Shown: piece after piece, positions 16,345 through 26,409 of the stretch
Layout: every line of letters begins with the position of its first letter
Position numbering within the stretch: position 1 is the first letter of the stretch
NCBI RefSeq assembly: GCF_036178845.1
Contig: NZ_CP108070.1
Location: 4,278,001 to 4,342,000, forward strand
From: Streptomyces sp. NBC_00271
GTDB taxonomy: Bacteria; Actinomycetota; Actinomycetes; Streptomycetales; Streptomycetaceae
Reading direction: 5' to 3'
Length of the DNA stretch: 64,000 nucleotides
The notes under the pieces: generated by a model
Told to the model about the DNA's origin: nothing
Databases searched by the model: none
The model's input: only the letters and a program-made list of their open reading frames with translations
Program-made: the position numbers and the translations under genes

Positions 16345-16545
16345 TCAAGGCGTTGCGTAGTCGTTCGAAAAGGGCTGGGTGTCGAGGTAGAACCATTCGG
16401 CGGTGGGGCCCGGCATCGGAGTCGACGACGCCTCGGCGTGGGCCCGGTCCTCCGCGGGGGCGAGGGAGGCAGGGCGACGGGGCAGTGTTGCGGTGCGGGA
16501 TTCCTCGCGGACGAAGGGCTCCGGGGCCGCCCCGGCCCGGGCCAT
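16345..16545 (-). CDS. Possible small ORF, unknown
   Basis: 66 aa from the ATG at 16545 (a TTG 24 bp further upstream is also in frame). By eye, third codon positions are strongly G/C, close to neighbouring real genes, which is the main reason to list it. The product is Ala/Pro/Arg-rich, has no signal peptide and ends in an aromatic, acidic tail (AEWFYLDTQPFSNDYATP). No clear ribosome site precedes the start. It could be a short regulatory or precursor peptide, or a remnant; 160 bp separate it from the secreted protein downstream. Confidence 0.35.
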   Translation of the reverse strand: MARAGAAPEPFVREESRTATLPRRPASLAPAEDRAHAEASSTPMPGPTAEWFYLDTQPFSNDYATP

Positions 16546-16896
16546 GTCCGCCGTCGACGCGTTCCCCAACCCGGCATCAGCAACTCCGCCCCCGCCGCGC
16601 AGTGAACTCCTCGACCTGGTCGCGGCAGGCGTGATCCAGATGGGTCAGCCGCCAGCGCAACTAGCAAAGCGCGGAGACCGCCCTGGAAGGGTGCCGAATC
16701 AAGGCGACGGTCTCTGTTTGACGACGCGTGACGGGACCCAGCCACACCCGGAGGGCACAACAGCTTCGCGCGGGTTCAACGGCAACCAACGCCAGCAAAC
16801 GTCAACCTGCCTGGACAGCGACGTAGATTGACAGTCTCCGCAGATGATGCACCACGGGGCGGCACCTCCGTGGCGAATGCCGCCTCGATGGGGGAT
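16546..16896. other. Gene-poor interval with fragment-like sequence
   Basis: 351 bp without a convincing gene. On the minus strand about 16610-16670 reads as an isolated 27-codon fragment (LRWRLTHLDHACRDQVEEFT onward) bounded by stop codons, which looks like a decayed coding piece. The right part holds copy 1 of the 83-bp repeat. Confidence 0.4.
16788..16870 (+). repeat. 83-bp direct repeat, copy 1
   Basis: Matches 17738-17820 at 76 of 83 positions by eye. On the plus strand it reads as the last 12 codons of an ORF ending at TAG 16824-16826, then a 3-prime region and the left arm of a hairpin. The right hairpin arm is not the same as in copy 2, though a shorter GGCGGCA/TGCCGCC stem is possible. 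Confidence 0.85.
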
Positions 16897-17505
16897 TCAC
16901 CGCTGGCAGCGTCCGAACGTCACGACGTAGGTGCCGGCGCCGGGCGACGAGGCCCCGGCCCGGTCCGCCGAGCCGGGCTGGGCCCACGGGCCTATCTCGC
17001 GCAGCGACGGCTTGAGGATGATGGCGCGGTGGGCTGGGCTGTTCATCCACCAGTTGACGGCGGCCTGCGGCGTTCCCGATCCGCCCCACCCGGTGTACGT
17101 GATCTCGTTGAACTCCCACGAGCGGGGGTTGGGACAGTATCCGGCCGCCTGGATGCGGCTCTGCGGTGTCGAGCCGGTTCGGGGGTTGCGGTGCGGGTCC
17201 TTGCCCGGTCCCCACCACTTCAGCTGGACGGCCGCGACAGCATGCTGCTGGGCCGCGTTCGTCAGGGCCTGGCTAATGGTGAGGGAAGGCAGCCCGCGCT
17301 GTGTGCGCTGCGCGTTGATCAGGCACATCACGGCAGCCCTCGCCTGGGTGACCGTCCCGGCAGTCGGGGCCCGGTTGGCGGCGGCCGAGTCGCAGGTCAG
17401 GGCCGCCGCGGGCGGAGCCGCCACGACAGGGAAGAGCGTGGCCGACAGGGCGGCAGCCGCGGCAGTGCTCAGCAGTTTTCCGGTGCGCGACATGTGGCTT
17501 TGCAC
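16897..17505 (-). CDS. Secreted CAP-domain (SCP/PR1-like) protein
   Basis: 202 aa from a GTG at 17505, chosen because GGAGGTGGA lies 6 nt upstream; the ATG at 17493 is an alternative. A signal peptide (TGKLLSTAAAAALSATLFPV) precedes a CAP domain running to the end: NAQRTQRGLPSLTISQALTN, the putative His of QQHAVAAVQL, the acidic residue in WEFNEITYTGWG, and WWMNSPAHRAIILKPSLREI. Cys in ALTCDS, VMCLIN, GYCPNP and FGRCQR could form two disulfides. Bacterial CAP proteins are secreted and mostly of unknown biochemical role. The gene is exactly bracketed by the 83-bp direct repeat. Confidence 0.88.
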   Translation of the reverse strand: MQSHMSRTGKLLSTAAAAALSATLFPVVAAPPAAALTCDSAAANRAPTAGTVTQARAAVMCLINAQRTQRGLPSLTISQALTNAAQQHAVAAVQLKWWGPGKDPHRNPRTGSTPQSRIQAAGYCPNPRSWEFNEITYTGWGGSGTPQAAVNWWMNSPAHRAIILKPSLREIGPWAQPGSADRAGASSPGAGTYVVTFGRCQR

Positions 17506-17737
17506 GGATACTCCACCTCCTGCGAACACGAACGGTGTCGTCATCCAGGCTGCCATCGGCCCTGCCCCGTCGCCATCCGAGGCCGCGGATCGGGCGTGCC
17601 GCTCGCGGATGCGCTTCCTGGATGCCGTGACCCCAACCTGGTGAACGGGAGCGTGTTCGATGGTGAACGGGCCTCTTGGCAGAGACGAGGTTGTCGATCA
17701 ACTCTCCGCCCGAGTAGGCCCGTTGCTGTTCCAGTGC

Positions 17738-17820
17738 AACGCCGGCAAACGCCAACTTGCCTGGTCAGCGGCGTAGGTTGACAGTCTCCGCAGATGATGC
17801 ACGACGGGGCGGCACCTCCG
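17738..17820 (+). repeat. 83-bp direct repeat, copy 2
   Basis: About 92% identical to 16788-16870. Here it is the 3-prime end of a 38-codon ORF (ATG 17660, stop 17774-17776, ending NAGKRQLAWSAA) plus a complete terminator. An in-frame stop at 17642 shows that ORF does not extend further left, so it is either a tiny gene or the truncated tail of one. Confidence 0.85.
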
Positions 17821-17838
17821 CACAAGGTGCCGCCCCGT
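17804..17838 (+). terminator. Strong terminator between CAP/repeat region and ppdK
   Basis: A perfect 14-bp stem, ACGGGGCGGCACCT (17804-17817) with AGGTGCCGCCCCGT (17825-17838), and a 7-nt loop. On the plus strand it is followed by TTCTTTCG, so it is a good intrinsic terminator rightward; it also lies just beyond the ppdK stop and can act on that leftward transcript. Confidence 0.85.
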
Positions 17839-17914
17839 TTCTTTCGTGCGCCGGAGCCGTCGGCCGTCGGTGAGGGTCGGGGTTGACCGTCGGCGGCTCC
17901 GGAGTTCCGGCGGG

Positions 17915-20665
<2,751 letters not shown>

Positions 20666-20861
20666 GAGTCTCGACTCCTCGACGTCGCGGTGGCTGCCCT
20701 GACGGCGAGGAACATACCCAGATCGAAGGCGCCTGGGTACGTCTACTTGCACGTCATACGCCTGTAACCACCCGTCCGCCACTCGATTGAAAGTCAAGCC
20801 TTGGCAAGCGGCCACGGGGAGATGTTTTCACTTCTTGAACGAATCGACGCCCTCAGAGGGA

Positions 20862-20982
20862 AGTATACGCTCAGATGAGCGGTAGCTGACACGTCTGAGT
20901 TTAATCGATGAACGATCAACGGGTGGCACTGAGTGCCACCCCTTAGGGAAGTGCAGTCGCCCAAGATCCGCTCATCTGAGCG
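20862..20982 (-). promoter_or_regulatory. ppdK: ppdK upstream control region with three palindromes
   Basis: CGCTCA-GA-TGAGCG at 20868-20881 and CGCTCA-TC-TGAGCG at 20969-20982 are identical in both arms and 101 bp apart. Between them GGGTGGCACT-G-AGTGCCACCC spans 20921-20941. On the minus strand a -10-like TATACT (20867-20862) directly follows the first palindrome, so a protein bound there would sit in the core promoter. The protein is unknown. The rest of 20666-21118 shows no gene. Confidence 0.6.
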
Positions 20983-21118
20983 CCACTCCTATCAAGGGTG
21001 GCGAGAATCACGCAGTGAAGACGGCCCGAATTTCATCATGCGGACCACGATGTGGACGCGACGCGGACGCGACACACGGATGTCACACGCCCCGCCACCC
21101 GTGTGCGTCACACAGGCG

Positions 21119-22429
21119 TCACACACCCAGCGCCGCCAGCCGTTCCTCCACCCGCTCCGGCGCGTACAGGTACTCCACGACCAGCGCACCGGCCCCCACC
21201 AGCCCCGCCCGCTCCCCGAGCCGCGAGGTCACCACGTCCAGATGAGCGGTCGAACGCGGCAGCGCCCGCTGGTACAGCAGCTCGCGCACACCCGTGAGGA
21301 ACGGGGTTCCGGCCAAATCCCCGGCGATCATCAGCACACCCGGGTTGAGCAGGGTCACCACGGTCGCGAGTACGTCCCCGACCTGGCGCCCCGCCTCCCG
21401 CGCGAGCGCCATCGCCTCCGGGTGCCCGGCCGTCAGCAGGTCGCGCACATCCGAGCCGGAGGTGGCCGGGACACCGGACTCGGCGAGCCTGCGCGCCACC
21501 GCGCCACCGCTCGCGACGGCGGCCAGACAGCCGTACGAACCGCACCGGCACAGCGCGTCCGCGCCCACCCGGATGTGCCCGATGTCCCCGGCGCCCCCGT
21601 CGACGCCCCGGTAGATGGCGCCGCCGACGACCATGCCCGCACCGATACCGGTGGAGACCTTGACCAGGGCGAACGCCGAACAGTCCGGATAACCGGTGCG
21701 CTGTTCCCCGTACGCCATGAGGTTGGCGTCGTTGTCGACGAGTACGGGGATCCGGGCGCCGCTCCGGGTGACCCCGGCGCCCGTGGCACCACCCGCACCA
21801 CCCGCGCTACCGGCACCACCGGCGCTCTTGATGCCGGCATGCTCGGCGAAGGCACGTCCCAGACGCCCGCGTATGTCGTAGCCGTCCCAGCCGGGCATGA
21901 TCGGCGGCTGCACCACCTTGCCGGTGTCGGTGTCGACCGGGCCCGGCACCGCGATCCCGATCCCGCACACCGCGTCCGCGCGTTGCCCGGCCTTCTCCAG
22001 CAACTCGGCGAACCAACGACCGAGTTCGCCCAGTACGGCGTCCGGGCCGTCCTCGATGCGCAGGCTTCCGTGGTGCTCGGCCTGGATCTCGCCGCTCAGC
22101 GAGACGACGGCGGCCCGGCCGTGCCGGGTGTCGAGATCGGCGGCGAGGACGACGGCGTGTTCGTCGTCGAACTCGAGGGTGATCGAGGGCCGACCGCCCT
22201 GGGGGGAGTCCACCCGGCCGCCCGCGCCCTCGCGCAGCCAGCCCGCGCGGAAGAGCCGGTCGAGGCGCTGGCCGACCGTGGCCCGCGACAGACCGGTGGC
22301 CTGCTGCAGCGCGCCGCGCGTCGTGGCACGCCCGCTGCGCACCAGTTCGAGCAGTTCCCCGGCGCTTGCCTGATGCCCGGCCCTCATGGCCTTCGCCGCC
22401 CTTCCCGCCGTCCCCGCCATGTCTGTCAT
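21119..22429 (-). CDS. ROK-family transcriptional regulator
   Basis: 436 aa. An N-terminal winged helix (GRATTRGALQQATGLSRATV, about 30-70) precedes a ROK sugar-kinase-like domain with the DNDAN motif (LVDNDANLMAYGEQ) and the zinc site CRCGSYGCLAAV near residue 290. An Ala/Gly/Val-rich loop (GAGSAGGAGGATGAG) interrupts the ROK domain. The ATG at 22429 follows AGGGG. It is divergent from the GH63-like/debranching gene pair across an AT-rich 119-bp gap, so it probably represses those genes in response to a sugar. Confidence 0.92.
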   Translation of the reverse strand: MTDMAGTAGRAAKAMRAGHQASAGELLELVRSGRATTRGALQQATGLSRATVGQRLDRLFRAGWLREGAGGRVDSPQGGRPSITLEFDDEHAVVLAADLDTRHGRAAVVSLSGEIQAEHHGSLRIEDGPDAVLGELGRWFAELLEKAGQRADAVCGIGIAVPGPVDTDTGKVVQPPIMPGWDGYDIRGRLGRAFAEHAGIKSAGGAGSAGGAGGATGAGVTRSGARIPVLVDNDANLMAYGEQRTGYPDCSAFALVKVSTGIGAGMVVGGAIYRGVDGGAGDIGHIRVGADALCRCGSYGCLAAVASGGAVARRLAESGVPATSGSDVRDLLTAGHPEAMALAREAGRQVGDVLATVVTLLNPGVLMIAGDLAGTPFLTGVRELLYQRALPRSTAHLDVVTSRLGERAGLVGAGALVVEYLYAPERVEERLAALGV

Positions 22430-22548
22430 GCCCAACCCCTTGCGCTCACCAACTCTGCATTACATATTGAGTTTTGCGTGTTAAATAGACGTAACCCTAC
22501 GGTAGCTAGTGCCGAACCGATCGGCCGGACGTCTTCGGGGAGACCTGA
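22430..22548. promoter_or_regulatory. AT-rich divergent promoter region, ROK gene / GH63-like gene
   Basis: The stretch 22451-22495 is unusually AT-rich (TTACATATTGAGTTTTGCGT, GTTAAATAGACGTAAC). The inverted pair GTTA (22480) and TAAC (22492) is a possible operator. Probably holds both promoters and the ROK binding site. Confidence 0.45.
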
Positions 22549-24378
22549 GTGGACCGCACAACCCAACTCACCATCCGCCGCACGGGGACCACCGCCCCCG
22601 CGCGCACCTCGGGTTCCCCCGCTCCGCCCGGTTCGCACGAGATCACCCACTCCGGTGCGCACGTATACGATCCCGACCGGCCGACCGGGTCGCTGCACCT
22701 CAGGGCCGCCCGGGTGCTCGAAGGCAACTGGACGGGAACGTCCACGGTTCCCTCGCACGGCCTGTATCCGCACCAGTGGTCCTGGGACTCCGCCTTCATC
22801 GCGATCGGCCTGCGCCACCTGTCCCCCTTGAGGGCGCAGACGGAACTGGAGACGCTGCTCGGCGCCCAATGGGGTGACGGCCGGATCCCGCACATCGTGT
22901 TCAACCCCTCCGTCCCGCTCGACGCCTACTTCCCGAGCCCCGACTTCTGGCGCTCCTCGACCGCGGGGCGCGCTGCGGGCGCCCCGCGCACCGTACAGAC
23001 GTCGGGCATCGTGCAGCCACCGGTGCACGCGCTCGCCGCCTGGCTGGTGCACCAGGCCGACCCGGGTCTGTCCCGGTCGCGTTCCTTCCTCTCCCGGATG
23101 TATCCCCGGCTGGCCGCCTGGCACCGCTATCTGCTGCACCGGCGGGACCTGGGCGGCGGCGGGCTCGCCTCCGTGGTCCACCCGTGGGAGCAGGGCATGG
23201 ACAACAGCCCGTGCTGGGACGCCCCGCTCAGCCGCGTCACCCCGGCCGCGCCGCGCTCCTTCCGCCGCGCCGACCTCGACCACGGGTCCGCGGAGGACCG
23301 GCCGACGGACCTCGACTACGGCCGGTACGTGCGACTCGCGACGGACTACCGGGACGGCGGGTACGCCGACGGCGCCGGCGAGTTCGCCGTCGAGGACCCG
23401 GCGTTCAACGCGCTGCTGATCGCCTCCGAGCACGCGCTCGCCGCGATCGCGCAGGAACTGGGCGCGGCGGGGACGGCGCGGCACGCGCGCGCGGAACGGT
23501 TGACTGCGGCACTGGTGGAACGCCTGTGGGACCCGGCGGAGGGGATGTTCTTCTGCCGGGATGTGTATGGCGGGGATGGGGGCGACCGGGTCGAGAGCGG
23601 TGCTCTCGGTTCGGAGCGGCGCTCTTCCGAGAGCGGTGCTCACGGGTCGGAGCGGGGCTCTCGGAGCGGTGCTCTCGCGCCGGAGCAGCGCTCCACCGAG
23701 AGCAGTGCTCACGCTTCGGATCGGCGCTCCCGCCAGAGCGGTGCTCACACTTCGGAGCAGCGCTCTCGCACCGGAGCGCTCATCCCCGAGCGCAGCGTGG
23801 CCGGGCTGCTCCCGCTCATCGTCCCCGCACTCCCCCGCGACATCGCCGCCACCCTGGTCCGCACGGCGGGCGGGCCGCACTTCGGGCTCGGCGGGGTCGC
23901 CCGGCTGGCGCCGAGCTACGACCTGACCGGGCACGCCTTCGACCCGCACCGCTACTGGCGCGGCCCGGCGTGGTTCAACACGAACTGGCTGCTGGAGCGC
24001 GGGCTGCGGCTGCACGGGGAGCACGGGCGCGCGGAGGAGTTGCGGGCGGCGCTGCTGGAGACGGCCGACACGTCCGGGTTCGCGGAGTACGTGGATCCGT
24101 ACACCGGCGAGGCCTGCGGCGCGCTCGGCTTCAGCTGGACGGCCGCGCTGACGCTGGACCTGCTGCACGAGCCCGCGCGAGCCGACCAGGCGGAGCGGGC
24201 GGATCGGGTGGATCGGGTGGATCAGTCGACGCACGTCGTGTCCCATCCGGGGTACCGCGCGTTCGACAGCGTGCACGGCACGCCGCCACACACATCGCAC
24301 GCATCACACACGACACATACGCCACACACGCCACACAGTTCATTCGAGACGGGCGCCAAGGGAGGGGACCGGGGATGA
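22549..24378 (+). CDS. GH63/MGH1-like glycoside hydrolase with in-frame repeat insertion
   Basis: 609 aa. The (alpha/alpha)6-type catalytic core is recognisable from YPHQWSWDSAFIAIGLRHLS (about 73-92), WGDGRIPHIVF (about 108) and the Trp-rich HPWEQGMDNSPCWD (about 210). Relatives hydrolyse glucosyl- or mannosylglycerate and related alpha-glucosides; the substrate here is not certain. Residues about 349-413 are a run of 11-12-residue repeats that splits the fold, and the C terminus ends in a His/Thr-rich tail (HTSHASHTTHTPHTPH). The GTG start at 22549 has no strong ribosome site. It overlaps the next gene by 4 bp. Confidence 0.82.
   Translation: MDRTTQLTIRRTGTTAPARTSGSPAPPGSHEITHSGAHVYDPDRPTGSLHLRAARVLEGNWTGTSTVPSHGLYPHQWSWDSAFIAIGLRHLSPLRAQTELETLLGAQWGDGRIPHIVFNPSVPLDAYFPSPDFWRSSTAGRAAGAPRTVQTSGIVQPPVHALAAWLVHQADPGLSRSRSFLSRMYPRLAAWHRYLLHRRDLGGGGLASVVHPWEQGMDNSPCWDAPLSRVTPAAPRSFRRADLDHGSAEDRPTDLDYGRYVRLATDYRDGGYADGAGEFAVEDPAFNALLIASEHALAAIAQELGAAGTARHARAERLTAALVERLWDPAEGMFFCRDVYGGDGGDRVESGALGSERRSSESGAHGSERGSRSGALAPEQRSTESSAHASDRRSRQSGAHTSEQRSRTGALIPERSVAGLLPLIVPALPRDIAATLVRTAGGPHFGLGGVARLAPSYDLTGHAFDPHRYWRGPAWFNTNWLLERGLRLHGEHGRAEELRAALLETADTSGFAEYVDPYTGEACGALGFSWTAALTLDLLHEPARADQAERADRVDRVDQSTHVVSHPGYRAFDSVHGTPPHTSHASHTTHTPHTPHSSFETGAKGGDRG
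23593..23790 (+). repeat. In-frame 36-bp minisatellite inside the GH63-like gene
   Basis: Units begin at 23593, 23629 (33 bp), 23662, 23698 and 23734, with a degenerate remainder to about 23790. They encode ESGALGSERRSS, ESGAHGSERGS, RSGALAPEQRST, ESSAHASDRRSR and QSGAHTSEQRSR. Each DNA unit holds two GAGC-nnn-GCTC palindromic cores. Confidence 0.9.
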
Positions 24379-26312
24379 CGGACCGGCATCATCTGCTCGT
24401 GCACGGTGGGACGTTCGCCGCCGTGGGCGACGGCGGGGACATCAGCGGGGTGCGCAGCGGCAGCTCCCCGGACGGGTTATTCGTACGGGACGCCCGGCAC
24501 CTCAGCCGCTGGCAGCTGACTGTCGACGGCGCGGTGCCCGAGGCGCTGACGCCGGTCGCGGACGGCGACACGGCGCGCTGCGTCCTCGTCCCGCGCGGCG
24601 GGCGCAACGAACCGCCCGCGTACACGCTCTTCCGTGAACAGGCCGTCACCGACGGCGCGTTCGTGGAGGCGCTGCGCGTCACCAGCAACCGCCCGTCGCC
24701 CACGACCGTGCGCATCGCGCTCACCGTGGACGCCGACTTCACGGACCAGTTCGAGCTGCGCTCCGACTACCGTACGTACGCCAAGATCGGCGCCGTGCGA
24801 GGGCGTCAGGTCCTCGATGACGGGGTGGAGTTCAGCTACCAGCGCGGGGAGTGGCGGTCCTGTACGACGGTCACCTCCGAGCCGCCGCCGGACGGGGTCG
24901 AGGAGACCGGCACCGGCGCCCGTCGCCTCGTATGGACCCTGGACCTCGAACCGCACGCCTCGGCGGAGCTGGCACTGCGCGTGGCGGCCCGCCCGCACGG
25001 GGCGCTGAAGGACCCGGAGGTGCCCGCCTCACCCTCCGCGGCGAATGAACGACTCCTCGCGCTGGAGGGCGAGTTCGCGGACGGCGTGCCCTTCCCGACC
25101 GGCTGGCCGGAGCTGGCCGCGGCCTGTGCGCGCGGGCTGTCCGATCTCGCGGTGCTCCAGGTCCCGGCGACGGGCCCGGACGGGGAGGAGCTGCGGGTGC
25201 CGGCGGCCGGAGTGCCGTGGTTCCTCACGCTCCTGGGCCGCGACGCCCTGCTGACCTCCCTGTTCGCGCTCCCCTACCGCCCCGAGCTCGCCGCCGCCAC
25301 GCTGCCCGCGCTCGCCGCGACGCAGGCGGTCGAGGTGGGAGCGGGTGCGGTGGCCCAGCCCGGCAAGATCGTGCACGAGGTGCGGCACGGTGAGCTGGCG
25401 CACTTCGGGCAGGTGCCGTACGGGCGGTACTACGGATCGGTGGACGCGACGCCGCTGTTCCTGGTGCTGCTCGGCGCGTACACCGAGCAGACGGGTGACC
25501 CGGCTCTGGCCCGGCGGCTGGAGGCGAACGCCCGGGCGGCGATCGGCTGGATGCTGGACCACGGCGGTCTGACCTCCGTCGGCTATCTCGTCTACCGCGC
25601 GGACGGCGGCGGCCTCGCCAACCAGAACTGGAAGGACTCCCCCGGCGCGATCTGTTCCGCCGACGGGAGCCGTCCCAGTGGGCCGGTGATGGCCGCGGGC
25701 GCGCAGGGATACGCGTACGACGCGCTGCGCCGCACCGCCCACCTGGCCCGTACGGTCTGGGGCGACGAGGTCTACGCCGCTCTGCTCGAACAGGCGGCGG
25801 GCGACCTCCGTGACCGTTTCCAGCGGGACTTCTGGATGAGTGAACACGCCTTCCCCGCGCTGGCGTTGGACGGTGACGGCCGTCAGGTCGACGCCCTCGC
25901 CTCGGACGCCGGGCACCTGCTGTGGTCGGGGCTGCTCGACAAGGAGTACGGCGAACTGGTCGGCCGCCGCCTGCTGGAGCCGGACTTCTTCTCCGGCTGG
26001 GGTGTGCGCACCCTGGCCGCCGGCCAGCCGGCGTACCACCCGTTGTCGTACCACCGCGGTTCGGTCTGGCCGCACGACAACGCGTTGATCACGCTGGGGC
26101 TGTCCCGCTACGGCCTGCACGACGAGGCCCGGACGGTCGCCCACGCGCTCGTCGACGCCGCCACGGTCGCCGGCCACCGGCTGCCGGAGGTCCTCGCGGG
26201 GTACGGCCGCGAGACACACGGGGAGCCGGTGCCTTATCCGCATGCGTGCGTACGGGAGTCCCGTTCGGCGGCGGCACCACTCGCGTTGCTCACGGCGGTC
26301 GGGGGCGCTTGA
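24375..26312 (+). CDS. Amylo-alpha-1,6-glucosidase / glycogen debranching family protein, TTA codon
   Basis: 645 aa. The N-terminal beta-domain of debranching-type enzymes (LLVHGGTFAAVGDGGDIS to about 250) is followed by an (alpha/alpha)6 barrel with WFLTLLGRDALLTS (about 290), GGLANQNWKDSPGAICSADG (about 418) and YHRGSVWPHDNALITLGLSR (about 560). Enzymes of this family act on alpha-glucans or glucosides in the cytosol. The ATGA overlap with the upstream GH63-like gene indicates coupled translation. Leu35 is encoded by TTA (24477-24479), a codon that needs the bldA tRNA, so full expression is expected only late in growth. Confidence 0.87.
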   Translation: MTDRHHLLVHGGTFAAVGDGGDISGVRSGSSPDGLFVRDARHLSRWQLTVDGAVPEALTPVADGDTARCVLVPRGGRNEPPAYTLFREQAVTDGAFVEALRVTSNRPSPTTVRIALTVDADFTDQFELRSDYRTYAKIGAVRGRQVLDDGVEFSYQRGEWRSCTTVTSEPPPDGVEETGTGARRLVWTLDLEPHASAELALRVAARPHGALKDPEVPASPSAANERLLALEGEFADGVPFPTGWPELAAACARGLSDLAVLQVPATGPDGEELRVPAAGVPWFLTLLGRDALLTSLFALPYRPELAAATLPALAATQAVEVGAGAVAQPGKIVHEVRHGELAHFGQVPYGRYYGSVDATPLFLVLLGAYTEQTGDPALARRLEANARAAIGWMLDHGGLTSVGYLVYRADGGGLANQNWKDSPGAICSADGSRPSGPVMAAGAQGYAYDALRRTAHLARTVWGDEVYAALLEQAAGDLRDRFQRDFWMSEHAFPALALDGDGRQVDALASDAGHLLWSGLLDKEYGELVGRRLLEPDFFSGWGVRTLAAGQPAYHPLSYHRGSVWPHDNALITLGLSRYGLHDEARTVAHALVDAATVAGHRLPEVLAGYGRETHGEPVPYPHACVRESRSAAAPLALLTAVGGA

Positions 26313-26360
26313 GGCCGGAAGTCGGGTGCGGGTTCTTGGGGGCTGGTCGCGCAGTTCCCC

Positions 26361-26378
26361 GCGCCCCTTTCGGGGCGC
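26361..26378 (+). terminator. Hairpin in a common streptomycete intergenic motif
   Basis: GCGCCCC-TTTC-GGGGCGC (26361-26378) follows GCTGGTCGCGCAGTTCCCC, a sequence I recognise as frequently repeated between Streptomyces genes. It lies between the converging debranching-family gene and dusB and probably terminates both. Confidence 0.65.
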
Positions 26379-26409
26379 TTGAGGGAGCCCCCGGCCCCCG
26401 ACAGGAGAG

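Noticed and set aside
16403..16831. 142-codon plus-strand frame opposite the tiny ORF
   Set aside because: Composition is that of a shadow frame; codon bias favours the minus-strand ORF at 16345-16545.
17660..17776. 38-codon plus-strand ORF ending NAGKRQLAWSAA as an independent gene
   Set aside because: No clear ribosome site and no family match. Its end lies in the 83-bp repeat, so it is described there as a possible gene tail rather than listed as a gene.
20921..20941. Palindrome before ppdK considered as a CIRCE (HrcA) element
   Set aside because: CIRCE needs GCACTC and GAGTGC arms separated by nine bases; here the arms are separated by one base.
23593..23790. Repeat array considered as CRISPR
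   Set aside because: Units are contiguous with no spacers, vary in sequence, and stay in frame within a gene; no cas genes nearby.
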